Source: CAYWKU01 sp964459325
GTDB taxonomy: Bacteria > RBG-13-61-14 > CAYWKU01
Direction: 5' to 3'
Length of the DNA stretch: 64,000 bases
NCBI GenBank assembly: GCA_964459325.1
Contig: CAYWKU010000001.1
Span: 180,095-244,094, forward strand
Below are positions 15,171-23,915 of the stretch, piece after piece. Each line of letters opens with the position of its first letter. The first letter of the stretch is position 1. The notes below the pieces were generated by a model. That model saw only the letters and a program-made list of their open reading frames with translations, made no database searches and was not told the DNA's origin. A program made the position numbers and the translations under genes.

Positions 15171-17405
15171 TCAGCGCAGCACCGTTGCGGCGCCCGTAGG
15201 AATTGTTCGCCATACCCACTTCAAATCCTCCGGGGGCAACTCGATGGCCACGTAGTCTATGGCTTTATCCGGCACGAGTGGACTGTGGCGGCCGTGAATC
15301 ACAAGACCGCCGCCCAGGTAAAGCGCATATTGGCCGATGAGTCCGTTCTGAACCCTGTCGGCGCCCAGAGGGCCGGGTGCCTCTTTATCCTGCTCGCGAT
15401 ACATCCAGTCCGGTTTGTACCAGGGCGGATTGGTCATCCGCTTTTTAACCAGCAAAGTGCCCCGGGGCATTTTAAATTTCTCCGCGGCCTCCGGGTACGA
15501 TTTCGAAAAGCAAGGCCCCACAAGCTTTACATCAAGAGCTCTTACAACCTTGTCGCCTCTCTTAATCCAACCTCTTTCGTTCTCCAGGTCGAGAACCAGG
15601 TGTTCGGCCCCGAGAGCGGCGGACCTTTTGCGCAGCATAAGGAACGACTTCAGGGTCATGAGATTTTTCTTTTTGGGGTTCGGCGCGTTATTGCCGGGGA
15701 AGTATGCGCCGCCTTTGAACAGATAAACCCGGGCGCCTTTGGATGTGTGCCTGTGAAGGGTGTTCATGTCTTTCGCCGACACCCTTATACTTCCCGGCAA
15801 GGCCGTTTTTCCGGCCAAATCCGGCGGATGAATACGTATGCCCGCTCCCAAATCCAGCGTGTTTTCGGTAGCTTCTCCCTTCAGGAAGTTTTTACGCAAC
15901 TCTCCGAAGGGCTCGGATAGGGACGAACCCAGAAACGCCCATTCCGGGGGGAACCACGCGGGGGAAACCTTTTTGTCCCTGATTTCAAGGATGCCGCTGG
16001 GAACGGAGTAGATAGCATCGAGCCCCTCGGGGCATGAAGGAGCCGGTTTTCCCTTTTTAATCGTTATTCTTTTCAGTATTATTTTGCCCCGGTTGAGCAT
16101 CATCGATTCGTTGGCCACGTCCGCCGCGATGTATAAATCGTCGGAAGTCAACGGTTTCGACACGGCGGCGATGCGGCTCCATCGCTGCTCCAGGCTCAAA
16201 ACTTCCCGCTCCAGGCTTCTTATTTGATTTTTGAGACCTTCCAGGCTCGAGAATTCGGTTGTCGGGGAGGCTATCGAGGAATAAGTATGGCCATCCTCTC
16301 TCCCGGATGAAAGGCGCGGAATTCCTCTCGATGCGTAAACCTGTTTCCGTGGCGGGATTATCACCTCGTTGCGCGGCAATTGCAGGAATGCGGATATGTT
16401 GCCGATTGCATTGCCGTAGCGGTCTCGCATCCACCGGGCGGGACTACCCCTTACGTCCATGTGAATGAACGGGCCGTGCACGGAATTTTGAGGGTATGCG
16501 CCGAGCCCTCCCTGAAGGCCGTCATCGAATAAGCCGCTGTTTTTCATGTGGTCTATAAGCTTGTATAGCAGCAGCGCATCCCGGAGTTCCTCTTTGCCGT
16601 CCCCGTCGAGGTCGTCCATCCAGTTGGGGCTTCCGGTATCGTCCACGTACATATCCAGGGCGCATCCGTACTGGTGGCGGCTGAACTCCGCCTGCCCGGC
16701 GCCGGTGTTCCGGGCGGGAGGACGGAACGCGCTCAAGAACTTGAGCCGGGTTTTCATCAGGCCCCTGGCCTTGAGCTCCCTGGTTACGATTTCCAGCTTG
16801 AGCGCCAGTTTTTCGTTTACTATAGTGTACTTGGGCCAGCCGGAATAGCCGTGTGGCAGAAAATCGCCCAGCCTGTAATTTTCGGTGATGTGGACGTTTT
16901 TGTCCTTGCGCGTCACCTTCATGAAGCCCTCCGGGTACTGGTAATGAGGGCTGTTGTTCATGGCGGCCGGGTCGGGGTAGGGGCCTATGTAAAAGCCGTT
17001 GAGCCTGTAATTTTCCATGCTTTCAAAAGGTTCCAGCACGAATACCTGTATCGTGGCTTCATATTTTTTATCATTGTGATATGCTATAACTTCGACAGGG
17101 TATCTTCCGGGTTTCCGGGGAGGCGTATACAATCTCTTAAGCCTCTTAAGCCCCGACCCTGAAAGATGGCCGGAATCGACCGACCAGCGGAGGTTGGTTA
17201 CCCGGACGTAAGGCGTTATTTTTATCGGAAGAGCTTCGTCGGGTAATACCCTGGCAAAGAAAGTATTGGAGGCTACGGTAATGTCCGCTGTTTTTAGGGT
17301 ACACCAGGAGTTTGCCGGAACCGGGTCGGCGGCGCGGGAGGTAAGAGCCATGAAAATAAATAGAAATACCACCCCTCCCGCGTATGTGATGCGCGATTTT
17401 GACAT
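15171..17405 (-). CDS. Exported M15-type zinc peptidase with two degenerate L,D-transpeptidase-like domains
   Basis: A 744-residue protein from the ATG at 17405, chosen because AAGGGA is well placed and MSKSRITYAGGVVFLFIF begins a signal peptide; a frame 12 codons longer exists. Residues about 230-330 form an M15A-like carboxypeptidase site: FRPPARN, SRHQYGCALDMYVD (H244, D251) and VHGPFIHMDV (H315, D317). Two YkuD-like modules follow. In the first, the catalytic GCIRM motif reads GSIRV (Cys to Ser) after GAGIRIHPPDL; in the second, LGGGLVIHGRHS is kept but the cysteine region reads YVAIELPPEDL. Both therefore lack the nucleophile. A murein-binding or carboxypeptidase role is inferred. Start is 42 bp from the divergent gene at 17447. 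Confidence 0.75.
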   Translation of the reverse strand: MSKSRITYAGGVVFLFIFMALTSRAADPVPANSWCTLKTADITVASNTFFARVLPDEALPIKITPYVRVTNLRWSVDSGHLSGSGLKRLKRLYTPPRKPGRYPVEVIAYHNDKKYEATIQVFVLEPFESMENYRLNGFYIGPYPDPAAMNNSPHYQYPEGFMKVTRKDKNVHITENYRLGDFLPHGYSGWPKYTIVNEKLALKLEIVTRELKARGLMKTRLKFLSAFRPPARNTGAGQAEFSRHQYGCALDMYVDDTGSPNWMDDLDGDGKEELRDALLLYKLIDHMKNSGLFDDGLQGGLGAYPQNSVHGPFIHMDVRGSPARWMRDRYGNAIGNISAFLQLPRNEVIIPPRKQVYASRGIPRLSSGREDGHTYSSIASPTTEFSSLEGLKNQIRSLEREVLSLEQRWSRIAAVSKPLTSDDLYIAADVANESMMLNRGKIILKRITIKKGKPAPSCPEGLDAIYSVPSGILEIRDKKVSPAWFPPEWAFLGSSLSEPFGELRKNFLKGEATENTLDLGAGIRIHPPDLAGKTALPGSIRVSAKDMNTLHRHTSKGARVYLFKGGAYFPGNNAPNPKKKNLMTLKSFLMLRKRSAALGAEHLVLDLENERGWIKRGDKVVRALDVKLVGPCFSKSYPEAAEKFKMPRGTLLVKKRMTNPPWYKPDWMYREQDKEAPGPLGADRVQNGLIGQYALYLGGGLVIHGRHSPLVPDKAIDYVAIELPPEDLKWVWRTIPTGAATVLR

Positions 17406-17446
17406 TACACTTCCCTTAGTATTTCCTAATAAGGATAGCAATTTCT

Positions 17447-19477
17447 ATGCCTGTGTCAATTAAAGCTGGTCAGCAGAAGGGCAAGGAATCCAGGGATTTT
17501 GGCCCCGCAGGCCGTGTTTATAAGTTTGCACCGGCCATTGTGTTCGTTTTGGCCGTGGCGTTGAGGGTGTGGCACGTTTTTTCTATTTCCGGCGATGACC
17601 CGGCTTTTTCCTCCCCGATTATGGATTCCCTGTGGCACGTCCAATGGGCTCGGGCGGTGGCTCTTGGGCTGTGGGAGCCGGAAGTCTTTTTCCGGGCGCC
17701 CCTTTACCCGTTTTTCCTTGCCGGGGCATTCAAAGTTTTCGGTTTCGGTTACCTGGTTCCTAGGCTCGTGCAGGCTGCAGTCGGCGGCGTGACCTGCGTT
17801 TTAATATGGCGGCTGGGCCGGGAGCTTGCGGGCCGTTCCGCAGGGTTGGCGGCGGGCGTTATAGCGGCGATTTATGCCCCTTTTATATGTTTTGATGCCG
17901 AGTTTTTAATCCCGGTCATATTCATTCCGTTGACGGTTGCCTCCCTGCTTTTGCTGATAAGCGTTACTCGTAAGTGGAGTGAAGGCCGCTCGCCGTGGCT
18001 TATGGCGGGTATTGCCGGTTTTGTGGCCGGTTTGGCGTCCATAGCGCGACCCAACCTTCTGGCTCTGGTTCCCGGGGCGCTTTTGTTTTTCATATGGATG
18101 CTTCCCGGGTGGAAGCGGCGTTTAAGCGTCTTTGCCGTCTGGCTCGCCCTGTTCATGGCGCCGGTGGGAGCGGTTACGGGGTACAACGCGGCCCTCGGGG
18201 GCGGTCTGGTGCCGGTAGCCAGCCAGGGCGGCATAAACTTCTGGATAGGAAACAACCCCCGCGCCGACGGCAAGACCGCCATGGCGCCGGGTCACATGGG
18301 CGGTTCCGGGTCGGCTATGAGCATGTATGAGGACAGCATCCGTAAAAGCGCAGAAAGGGTGGCCGAAAGGAGGCTGGGAAGGCAACTGAACCCCGCTCAA
18401 TTGTCGAATTACTGGTTCGGGCAGGGGCTTAAGTTCGTAAAGGAAAATCCCGTTAAATGGATGAAACTTACTGTTAAAAAAGCTTATTTCCTGATTAACG
18501 GCTACGAGTTGCCTTCCAACAGGGATATTTATTCGCTCCGGAAATGGTCACCGGTTCTCGGGGTGCTTTTGTGGAAGAGGCCGCTGGGCTTTCCTTTCGG
18601 GTTGCTGTTGCCGCTTGCCGTGGCGGGGTTGTTGTACGCCTGGCGGAATCCGAGCGTCAGCGCGGCCGCTCACCGACTGATGATAATATATGTTGTGATT
18701 TACGGCGCCGGGGCGGTAGCCTTTTTTGTCACCGGGCGGCACCGTTTGCCTATTGTGCCCGCCCTGATACCTCACGCGGCGCTGGCGGTTTCGCTTATCC
18801 CGGCGGGTATTTCCACCACCCGGAAGATGCAGATGAAAAGGCCGCTGGCGGCTTCCGTTGCCATGATAGGCTTCGGTGTCATGCTTGCATTATGCAACGC
18901 CGACTACTTCAACGCCCGGGACGTGCCCATGCGCGAGCACCACATGAACATGGGCTCGCTCTATACAAACCAGGGGAGGCATGAAGAAGCCCTGGAAGAA
19001 TACAAGGCGGCGCTGGAGGAGGAGCCGAAGCTTGTGCGCGCCCAATTCAACATCGGCGCCGTGAAGTTGCTGATGGGTGACATGGAGGCGGCAAAGCGGG
19101 ATTTGAGAAAAGCTATCGAGATGAACCCACGATTCGTGGACGCATGGGTGCATCTTGGTAACGTCTACTTCCGGCAGAATCGGTTGGAGCGTGCCGAGGC
19201 GTTATATCAGAAGGCCCTTTCAATCAACCCGGGGCATCCGCTCGGCCACTACAACCTCGCGCTTCTTTACAGGCGGATGGGCAAGAGGGAGAAGTATATT
19301 AATCACGTGGTGATGGCCAACCGGGCCGACCCCGAGTTCGTGCCCGCCAACCTGGCGCTGGCTAAGCTTTTGATAGAACGCGGGCGTTACGATGAAGCGA
19401 GGGGGCATATAAAAAGGGTGTTGCGTATCGACCCGCAACACCCCGGTGCTCAAAAACTTCAAGAAATGTTGCCTTAG
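17447..19477 (+). CDS. Membrane glycosyltransferase (GT39/PMT-like) with C-terminal TPR domain
   Basis: A 676-residue protein. Residues about 20-480 are polytopic, with APLYPFFLAGAF and an early Asp-containing loop (SPIMDSLWHVQWARA) like the ArnT/PMT family that transfers sugars from polyprenyl-phosphate carriers. About 500-676 contain at least four tetratricopeptide repeats (for example GSLYTNQGRHEEALEEYKAA, then VYFRQNRLERAEALYQKAL). The TPR part would lie at the membrane face or periplasm and recruit partners (inference). AAGGATA precedes the ATG. Its promoter must lie in the 41 bp shared with the divergent gene or inside that gene. Confidence 0.8.
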   Translation: MPVSIKAGQQKGKESRDFGPAGRVYKFAPAIVFVLAVALRVWHVFSISGDDPAFSSPIMDSLWHVQWARAVALGLWEPEVFFRAPLYPFFLAGAFKVFGFGYLVPRLVQAAVGGVTCVLIWRLGRELAGRSAGLAAGVIAAIYAPFICFDAEFLIPVIFIPLTVASLLLLISVTRKWSEGRSPWLMAGIAGFVAGLASIARPNLLALVPGALLFFIWMLPGWKRRLSVFAVWLALFMAPVGAVTGYNAALGGGLVPVASQGGINFWIGNNPRADGKTAMAPGHMGGSGSAMSMYEDSIRKSAERVAERRLGRQLNPAQLSNYWFGQGLKFVKENPVKWMKLTVKKAYFLINGYELPSNRDIYSLRKWSPVLGVLLWKRPLGFPFGLLLPLAVAGLLYAWRNPSVSAAAHRLMIIYVVIYGAGAVAFFVTGRHRLPIVPALIPHAALAVSLIPAGISTTRKMQMKRPLAASVAMIGFGVMLALCNADYFNARDVPMREHHMNMGSLYTNQGRHEEALEEYKAALEEEPKLVRAQFNIGAVKLLMGDMEAAKRDLRKAIEMNPRFVDAWVHLGNVYFRQNRLERAEALYQKALSINPGHPLGHYNLALLYRRMGKREKYINHVVMANRADPEFVPANLALAKLLIERGRYDEARGHIKRVLRIDPQHPGAQKLQEMLP

Positions 19478-19489
19478 TAGTAGCCGGGC

Positions 19490-20086
19490 TTACATGAGTA
19501 TAAGCTTATAAGGGGTAATCTGGACTCCCCCGATGTTTACCGGCTCCGCCTGCGCGAACTGGAGACTCTCCATGCTTTTGACGGCTTCGTGCGCCTCCGG
19601 GGTCAGCCTCACCTCCAGCTCTCCCTCCACGGCCTCTCCCAGCCGCGAGGCCATGATGGCCTGTTCGCCGAAAACCTGGCTCTCGGTGACTATCATTCTG
19701 CCGGTTCCGATGCCGAGGCATACGGCCAGCTTTGTTCCGTCGGACTGCTTGCTGTTATGCTCCTCGAAAGCCCGGCTCAAGGCCCTTGCGGCCATCACTG
19801 CGTCCATGGTTTTGTCGAATGTGACCACCAGGCTGTCCAGTTCGGCCCGGAGCACATTTCCGCTCAGGGTGCTCAGGATTGGTTTCGATATTTCGTGAGC
19901 TTTTTCCACCATGCTCAGGGCAATGACCGTGCCTTTTTCGCGGGTCAGTTCCAGGAAGCTGGAAAAATCGCTCACCATGACCGTGCAATCCCTGCCGAAC
20001 TCGGAGTCTATCCGGCTCGCGGCGCTTTGCGGGTCGGTCTGGCTGGAAGCGATTTGGTTTAACAGTTCCTTCAGCCGACTGCTCAT
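19490..20086 (-). CDS. Class III nucleotide-cyclase-like domain protein, probably altered or inactive
   Basis: A 198-residue protein from the ATG at 20086, which has GGGAGG at the right distance; an upstream ATG at 20149 lacks one. TVMVSDFSSFLELT matches the first metal-binding motif of class III cyclases, RAELDSLVVTF the second (normally GD, here LD), LGIGTGRMIV and FGEQAIMASRLGEAVEGE the later ones. The Asn of the usual N...R transition-state pair is replaced (AIMASR). The protein is a bare cyclase-homology domain with no sensor. I infer a regulatory or degenerate domain rather than an active cyclase; activity is undetermined. Confidence 0.65.
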   Translation of the reverse strand: MSSRLKELLNQIASSQTDPQSAASRIDSEFGRDCTVMVSDFSSFLELTREKGTVIALSMVEKAHEISKPILSTLSGNVLRAELDSLVVTFDKTMDAVMAARALSRAFEEHNSKQSDGTKLAVCLGIGTGRMIVTESQVFGEQAIMASRLGEAVEGELEVRLTPEAHEAVKSMESLQFAQAEPVNIGGVQITPYKLILM

Positions 20087-20196
20087 GATTACATTACCTC
20101 CCTTTTTTGCGCCAATACCATGAAAAATATCGTCAAAAACCGATGGCATAGTACCACAAGGCGGGCGCCCGAGTCAAACGAGCTTGATGCCAAACG

Positions 20197-20268
20197 GCAG
20201 GTGCGGCACTCTTGCCGCGCGTTCCACGGTGTCCCCTGGTTCGTACGACAAGAGTGTCGGGCCTACCA
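20197..20268. repeat. Inverted pair of dispersed hairpin repeats
   Basis: Left unit GCGGCA-CTCT-TGCCGC (20203-20218) followed by GCGTTCC; right unit CGACA-AGAG-TGTCG (20246-20259) followed by GGGCCTACC. The right unit is the family motif in opposite orientation. Confidence 0.75.
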
Positions 20269-20403
20269 TGCCTACCTGGCGTCGTGAGCTTGTCCCGGGG
20301 TAAGTCGGCTGGTATCATAAATTGAAATGCAGTTTGCCCGGATAAGATATGCAAGAACGGGAAAAGGGTTTTGTCTGTTTTTACAGGTGAATTCGCTCTT
20401 AAG

Positions 20404-20440
20404 CCGCCGGTTGGCTCCTTCTCCCGGCGGTATTTTTTTT
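20404..20440 (+). terminator. Strong rho-independent terminator ahead of the 20464 gene
   Basis: Stem CCGCCGG (20404-20410) pairs with CCGGCGG (20424-20430), followed by TATTTTTTTT (20431-20440). No plus-strand gene precedes it closely, so it ends either a short RNA or the leader of the downstream gene. Confidence 0.75.
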
Positions 20441-20463
20441 GAGCCGGTGGGGAGCGCGAAAAA

Positions 20464-21207
20464 ATGAACCCCGTCTATCACCTTCAATGGGGATGGGCCG
20501 CCGGACATATCGGCAAGCATGACCGCCGCGAGCGCCGCCTGCTGATGCTGGCCGCCGTAAGCGCCGACCTGGACGGAATTTTCATCTGGAGCCGCGAGCT
20601 TTTTGAGCGGGTGCACCACACCTTCGGCCATAACATTTTCTACGGCGTAATAATCGGGGTGATTATGGCCGCTTTCGCAAAAAGCGGGCGAAGGGTCAAA
20701 ATTTTTCTCTTGAGCTACCTGATGGCGCTGCTGGGGCCTGTAACCGACCTTATAACCGCCCCCGAGTGGCCCATACCGCTTTTCTGGCCGTTCTCGAAAA
20801 AGGCTTATTACTTGACGGAAATGCTCAATATCAGCGCCCAGTCGGTTCCGGCGTGGAACTTTGCCTTGGAGAAGGTGGTGCAGATAGCGCTTATGGTCTT
20901 TCTACTGGGGTGCACCGTTTACATATACATTAAATTCCGCAGAACCTTCCTGGAGCTTATCAGCGCAAAGCTGGACTGGTTTTTAACGGACTTTGCAATA
21001 CTGCCGTTCAAGTTCCGGTGCGATGTGGCCGATTGCGACAATCGGGCCCATTACAGATGTTGGGACACCGATTCGGTGCGGTGCATCGAGCATTGCGTCA
21101 TAAACCGGGATTTGACCATAACCTGCGGCGGGGAGGGCGCACCTACCGCTTCACAAGACCCCTCAGGCTCTTCCGATACGGAGCGCGGGCCACCCCGTTC
21201 TCCGTGA
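20464..21207 (+). CDS. YdjM/DUF457-like membrane-bound metal-dependent hydrolase homologue with Cys-rich tail
   Basis: A 247-residue membrane protein. The N-terminus has HLQWGWAAGH, SADLDGIFIW and HHTFGHNIFYG, the conserved His/Asp pattern of the YdjM-like membrane hydrolase family. Four or so hydrophobic segments follow (about 55-165). A compact Cys/His cluster near 190-220 (CDVADC, HYRCW, RCIEHC) looks like a small zinc-binding module. GGAG at 20451-20454 fits the ATG. Substrate is unknown. Its last 65 bp overlap the convergent mtnA gene, so the low-complexity C-terminal tail (after GGEGAPTASQ) may be an extension produced by stop-codon loss. Confidence 0.7.
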   Translation: MNPVYHLQWGWAAGHIGKHDRRERRLLMLAAVSADLDGIFIWSRELFERVHHTFGHNIFYGVIIGVIMAAFAKSGRRVKIFLLSYLMALLGPVTDLITAPEWPIPLFWPFSKKAYYLTEMLNISAQSVPAWNFALEKVVQIALMVFLLGCTVYIYIKFRRTFLELISAKLDWFLTDFAILPFKFRCDVADCDNRAHYRCWDTDSVRCIEHCVINRDLTITCGGEGAPTASQDPSGSSDTERGPPRSP

Positions 21208-22183
21208 CGATGGCGGTGACGTATTTGGCGGGAGTAACGTCGAAGGCCGGGTTCTCCACTTTCACACCGTCCGGCGCTATAACTTTCCCGAAAACCTGGG
21301 TTACTTCCTTCGGGTCGCGCTCTTCGATGGGGCATTCGGCTTCAGACGGGCATTCCAGGTCTATGGTGCTGGTGGGGGCCGCCACGTAGAAGGGGATGTT
21401 GTGCACTTTCGCCAGCACGGCCACTCCGTAAGTGCCGATTTTGTTGGCCACGTCGCCGTTGGCCATGGTGCGGTCGGTTCCCACCACCACCGCGTCTATA
21501 ACGCCCTTTTTCATGAAATGAGCCGCCATGTTGTCGGTTATGAGGGTCACGTCGATGCCGTCTTTCATCAGCTCCCACGTGGTCAACCGTGCTCCCTGCA
21601 GAAACGGGCGGGTTTCGTCGGCGAAAACCCTGACGTCCTTGCCGGCTTCCTTTGCGGCGCGTATCACGCCGAGAGCAGTGCCGTAATCGGCGGTGGCCAG
21701 CGCTCCGGCGTTGCAATGGGTGAGCACGGTACATTTTTTCGGCAAAAGCTTCGCCCCGTGCCGCCCCATGCTCTCGCAGACCTCGACATCTTCGCGGTGG
21801 ATTTTGCGGGCCTCCTTTTCCATTGCCTCGGCTATTTGTTTCGGCGTGCGGTCTCCATTTTCGTCCGCGATTTTCATCATCCGCTCCAGCGCCCAGAAGA
21901 GATTGACGGCGGTGGGGCGGGTTCCGGCGAGGTGTTTGCGGGCCTTTTCGAGATTTTTGCGGAATTTTTTCCCGTCCAGACCGGCACAGTTCCTGGCCGT
22001 TTGAGCCATGCCGTATGCCGCCGCCACGCCGATGGCCGGAGCGCCGCGTATTACCATGGTCTTGATGGCGCGGCCCACTTCCCTGTAATTCTTATAGTGG
22101 TTGTACACTTCCCGGGCGGGCAGCTTGCGCTGGTCTATCATAATCACTTCACCGTTTTTGTAATCGATGGTTCTGAAACTCAA
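21143..22183 (-). CDS. mtnA: Methylthioribose-1-phosphate isomerase
   Basis: A 346-residue aldose-ketose isomerase of the methionine salvage pathway, converting 5-methylthioribose-1-phosphate to the ribulose form. MVIRGAPAIGVAAAYGMA, THCNAGALATADYGTALGV (catalytic Cys) and VVGTDRTMANGDVANKIGTY (catalytic Asp) are diagnostic. The start is TTG at 22183 with GGGAGGGG upstream. No other salvage gene is nearby. It overlaps the convergent gene by 65 bp. The eIF2B-alpha-like family also includes ribose-1,5-bisphosphate isomerases, but the motifs fit MtnA. Confidence 0.93.
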   Translation of the reverse strand: MSFRTIDYKNGEVIMIDQRKLPAREVYNHYKNYREVGRAIKTMVIRGAPAIGVAAAYGMAQTARNCAGLDGKKFRKNLEKARKHLAGTRPTAVNLFWALERMMKIADENGDRTPKQIAEAMEKEARKIHREDVEVCESMGRHGAKLLPKKCTVLTHCNAGALATADYGTALGVIRAAKEAGKDVRVFADETRPFLQGARLTTWELMKDGIDVTLITDNMAAHFMKKGVIDAVVVGTDRTMANGDVANKIGTYGVAVLAKVHNIPFYVAAPTSTIDLECPSEAECPIEERDPKEVTQVFGKVIAPDGVKVENPAFDVTPAKYVTAIVTENGVARAPYRKSLRGLVKR

Positions 22184-22244
22184 TTGTCCCCTCCCTCAGT
22201 GGATTTAACTTGAATAAATTAACCCGGATTCGGCATTTTGCAAT

Positions 22245-22272
22245 AAAAAACCCGCGGGCAGCGCCCACGGGT
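22245..22272 (-). terminator. Rho-independent terminator of the lipoprotein gene
   Basis: On the minus strand a 10-bp stem ACCCGTGGGC/GCCCGCGGGT (one wobble, 22272-22250) is followed by TTTTTT (22250-22245). It ends the transcript of the exported three-gene unit at 22300-24506. Confidence 0.85.
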
Positions 22273-22299
22273 CAAGCGAGCCTTTTGGGTTAAATGAAA

Positions 22300-22821
22300 C
22301 TATTCTACCTCAACAGTAGGACCGGTGCCAAGGATGTAAGTTTCTTTATACTGTGCGCTACCTTCACCGGAAGTCATCATTTGTAGTTTTCCGCTTCGGT
22401 TGGAAAAACCGTAGATTGTGAACTTAAGGCTGCCTTTTTCTGATATGGTCATAACGAACGGCGCATCAGTACGGTAAATATCTAGGCCGCCCTCCTCAAT
22501 CATGACCATAAGTATCATTTCAGCCTTATTTTTATCTATGGTGAGGAAGCCTCCGTTTTCAAGTACCTTTTTTCCCACAGCAGTTGCAACCAGCCCGCCC
22601 TCGGATTCCCTGAGACCTGCACCCACTTCCACGTAAATCGTTTTGTCTTTTACGTCTGAGAAGTTAGCTCCTTCCAGAGCCCGGTTAACGCTCATGGCAA
22701 AGACCATGGAGCCGGTGGCGCTTACAGCCGCGCTTCTTGGTGGCACGAAGTATCGCTGTGTGCATGCAGTTGCAAGCAACATGGTAAAGAACATTGCTAC
22801 AATTAAGGCTTTTTTGGACAT
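22300..22821 (-). CDS. Small lipoprotein of unknown function
   Basis: A 173-residue lipoprotein: signal peptide with lipobox LLATAC, so Cys at about 20 becomes lipidated. The mature part has IYVEVGAGLRESEGG and KAEMILMVMIEEGGLD, a mixed alpha/beta pattern recalling small CsgG-neighbour lipoproteins, but I do not recognise a named family. AAGGAGGGG precedes the ATG. It is downstream of the CsgG-like gene and ends at a strong terminator. Placement suggests an outer-membrane complex (inference). Confidence 0.7.
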   Translation of the reverse strand: MSKKALIVAMFFTMLLATACTQRYFVPPRSAAVSATGSMVFAMSVNRALEGANFSDVKDKTIYVEVGAGLRESEGGLVATAVGKKVLENGGFLTIDKNKAEMILMVMIEEGGLDIYRTDAPFVMTISEKGSLKFTIYGFSNRSGKLQMMTSGEGSAQYKETYILGTGPTVEVE

Positions 22822-22871
22822 TTCCCCTCCTTTTCATCCAAAGTTAATTTCGGAAAAGGCCGCTTAACAAA

Positions 22872-23861
22872 CTAAGGAAAAGACTTAAAAATTTTAATAG
22901 CCAGATTGTTGACGCAGGAGCGTAACTTCCTGCTATCGTTTACCTGATCGTTAGTTGTCAGAACTACTTTACCGGAAGATATGTCAATTACCCTTATGTC
23001 CATCTCCACAATATTGGACAGCTTGCTTACGCTTCCTGTAACGATAAGTTCGGCGTTTAACAACCTGCCCATCTCGATGGCCTTCTTTTCCGAAAACATG
23101 CCGTGCTGGCTTAAGGCAAGTTCCTTTATGATTTTATCCAGATGCTGCCTTTCCACCAGGTCGAAACGTTGAGTGTGAGCCAGAGCGGTGGTTAAGAAAG
23201 CAGCGGCAGCTTCGCCGAAGCCTTCTTTGCGTGCCTGGCTGGTTGCGTCCTGGAAAGGAATTACCGCTGCTGTTATTTTTGGATTTTCTCCGGAATATTG
23301 GGGCAGTTGAGTAACCTCGTACGCTTCGGCGCATATGCTTTGCAGCTTGCTTGATAAAGTTTCAACGCACTTGGTCTGGCTTGTTTTTATTAATCTTTTC
23401 TTGGAGCCGGAACTGGCATGGGTAAGGCTGGCCAGTCCGTCTACCCGTCCTGAAAGCAAGGTGGCGCCGGTTTTTACATTGATCAGGGTTACATTCGCAG
23501 TGGTTTTAGTGTACATGGTAACAGGTCCGAAACCACCCTTTGTCTTACTCATGGACGGCGATACTTGCACGTGCATTTTATAATCCGCATTGGGGTCGCT
23601 TTGACGGATTTCTTTAAATATCTGGAAGGCTATCAAGCGTGTCTTCAGTATTTTCTCAAAGGAGGCCTTTTCGTCGGAATCGCTTCCCGTGACTTCCAAT
23701 TGTAAAATTTTGTTGGGGAAAATAGTGCCGGAAGTTTTAAGAGAAGTCTTGTCTGTTCGGACTTCCTCCAAAGAAGCGGCGAATCCGGGCTGGGCGGAAA
23801 AGAAAATGACCAGAAAGAGCAGAATTCCACATGAGAAATTGTATTGCTTTTTATCGACCAT
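22872..23861 (-). CDS. Exported protein with CsgG/FlgO-like C-terminal domain
   Basis: A 329-residue protein with a signal peptide (about 1-29, ending GFAA). The N-terminal half (about 30-180) is unassigned. The C-terminal half follows the CsgG/FlgO pattern: ITAAVIPFQDATSQARKEGF, FLTTALAHTQRFDLVERQHL, KIIKELALSQHG, and AIEMGRLLNAELIVTGSVSK. CsgG-like proteins form outer-membrane export or assembly channels; proteins with only this domain are widespread and mostly uncharacterised. No lipobox is visible. AGGA precedes the ATG. Base composition is visibly AT-richer than the genes on either side. Confidence 0.75.
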   Translation of the reverse strand: MVDKKQYNFSCGILLFLVIFFSAQPGFAASLEEVRTDKTSLKTSGTIFPNKILQLEVTGSDSDEKASFEKILKTRLIAFQIFKEIRQSDPNADYKMHVQVSPSMSKTKGGFGPVTMYTKTTANVTLINVKTGATLLSGRVDGLASLTHASSGSKKRLIKTSQTKCVETLSSKLQSICAEAYEVTQLPQYSGENPKITAAVIPFQDATSQARKEGFGEAAAAFLTTALAHTQRFDLVERQHLDKIIKELALSQHGMFSEKKAIEMGRLLNAELIVTGSVSKLSNIVEMDIRVIDISSGKVVLTTNDQVNDSRKLRSCVNNLAIKIFKSFP

Positions 23862-23915
23862 TTTAAACTTCCTATCTCATTTAATTTGAAAGATCAAAGT
23901 AAGTTTGTAGTTGGA

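Larger units (their letters stand above)
20087..20463. other. Intergenic region with hairpin pair, promoter-like site and orphan terminator
   Basis: Carries the inverted repeat pair at 20197-20268, a weak promoter-like TTGAAA (20323-20328) some 16 nt before AAGATA, and a strong rho-independent terminator at 20404-20440. No gene lies between the promoter-like site and the terminator. Confidence 0.55.

Noticed and set aside
15171..17441. Start at 17441 for the M15 protein
   Set aside because: The extra 12 residues delay the signal peptide, whereas the ATG at 17405 has AAGGGA and begins directly with the basic-hydrophobic signal.
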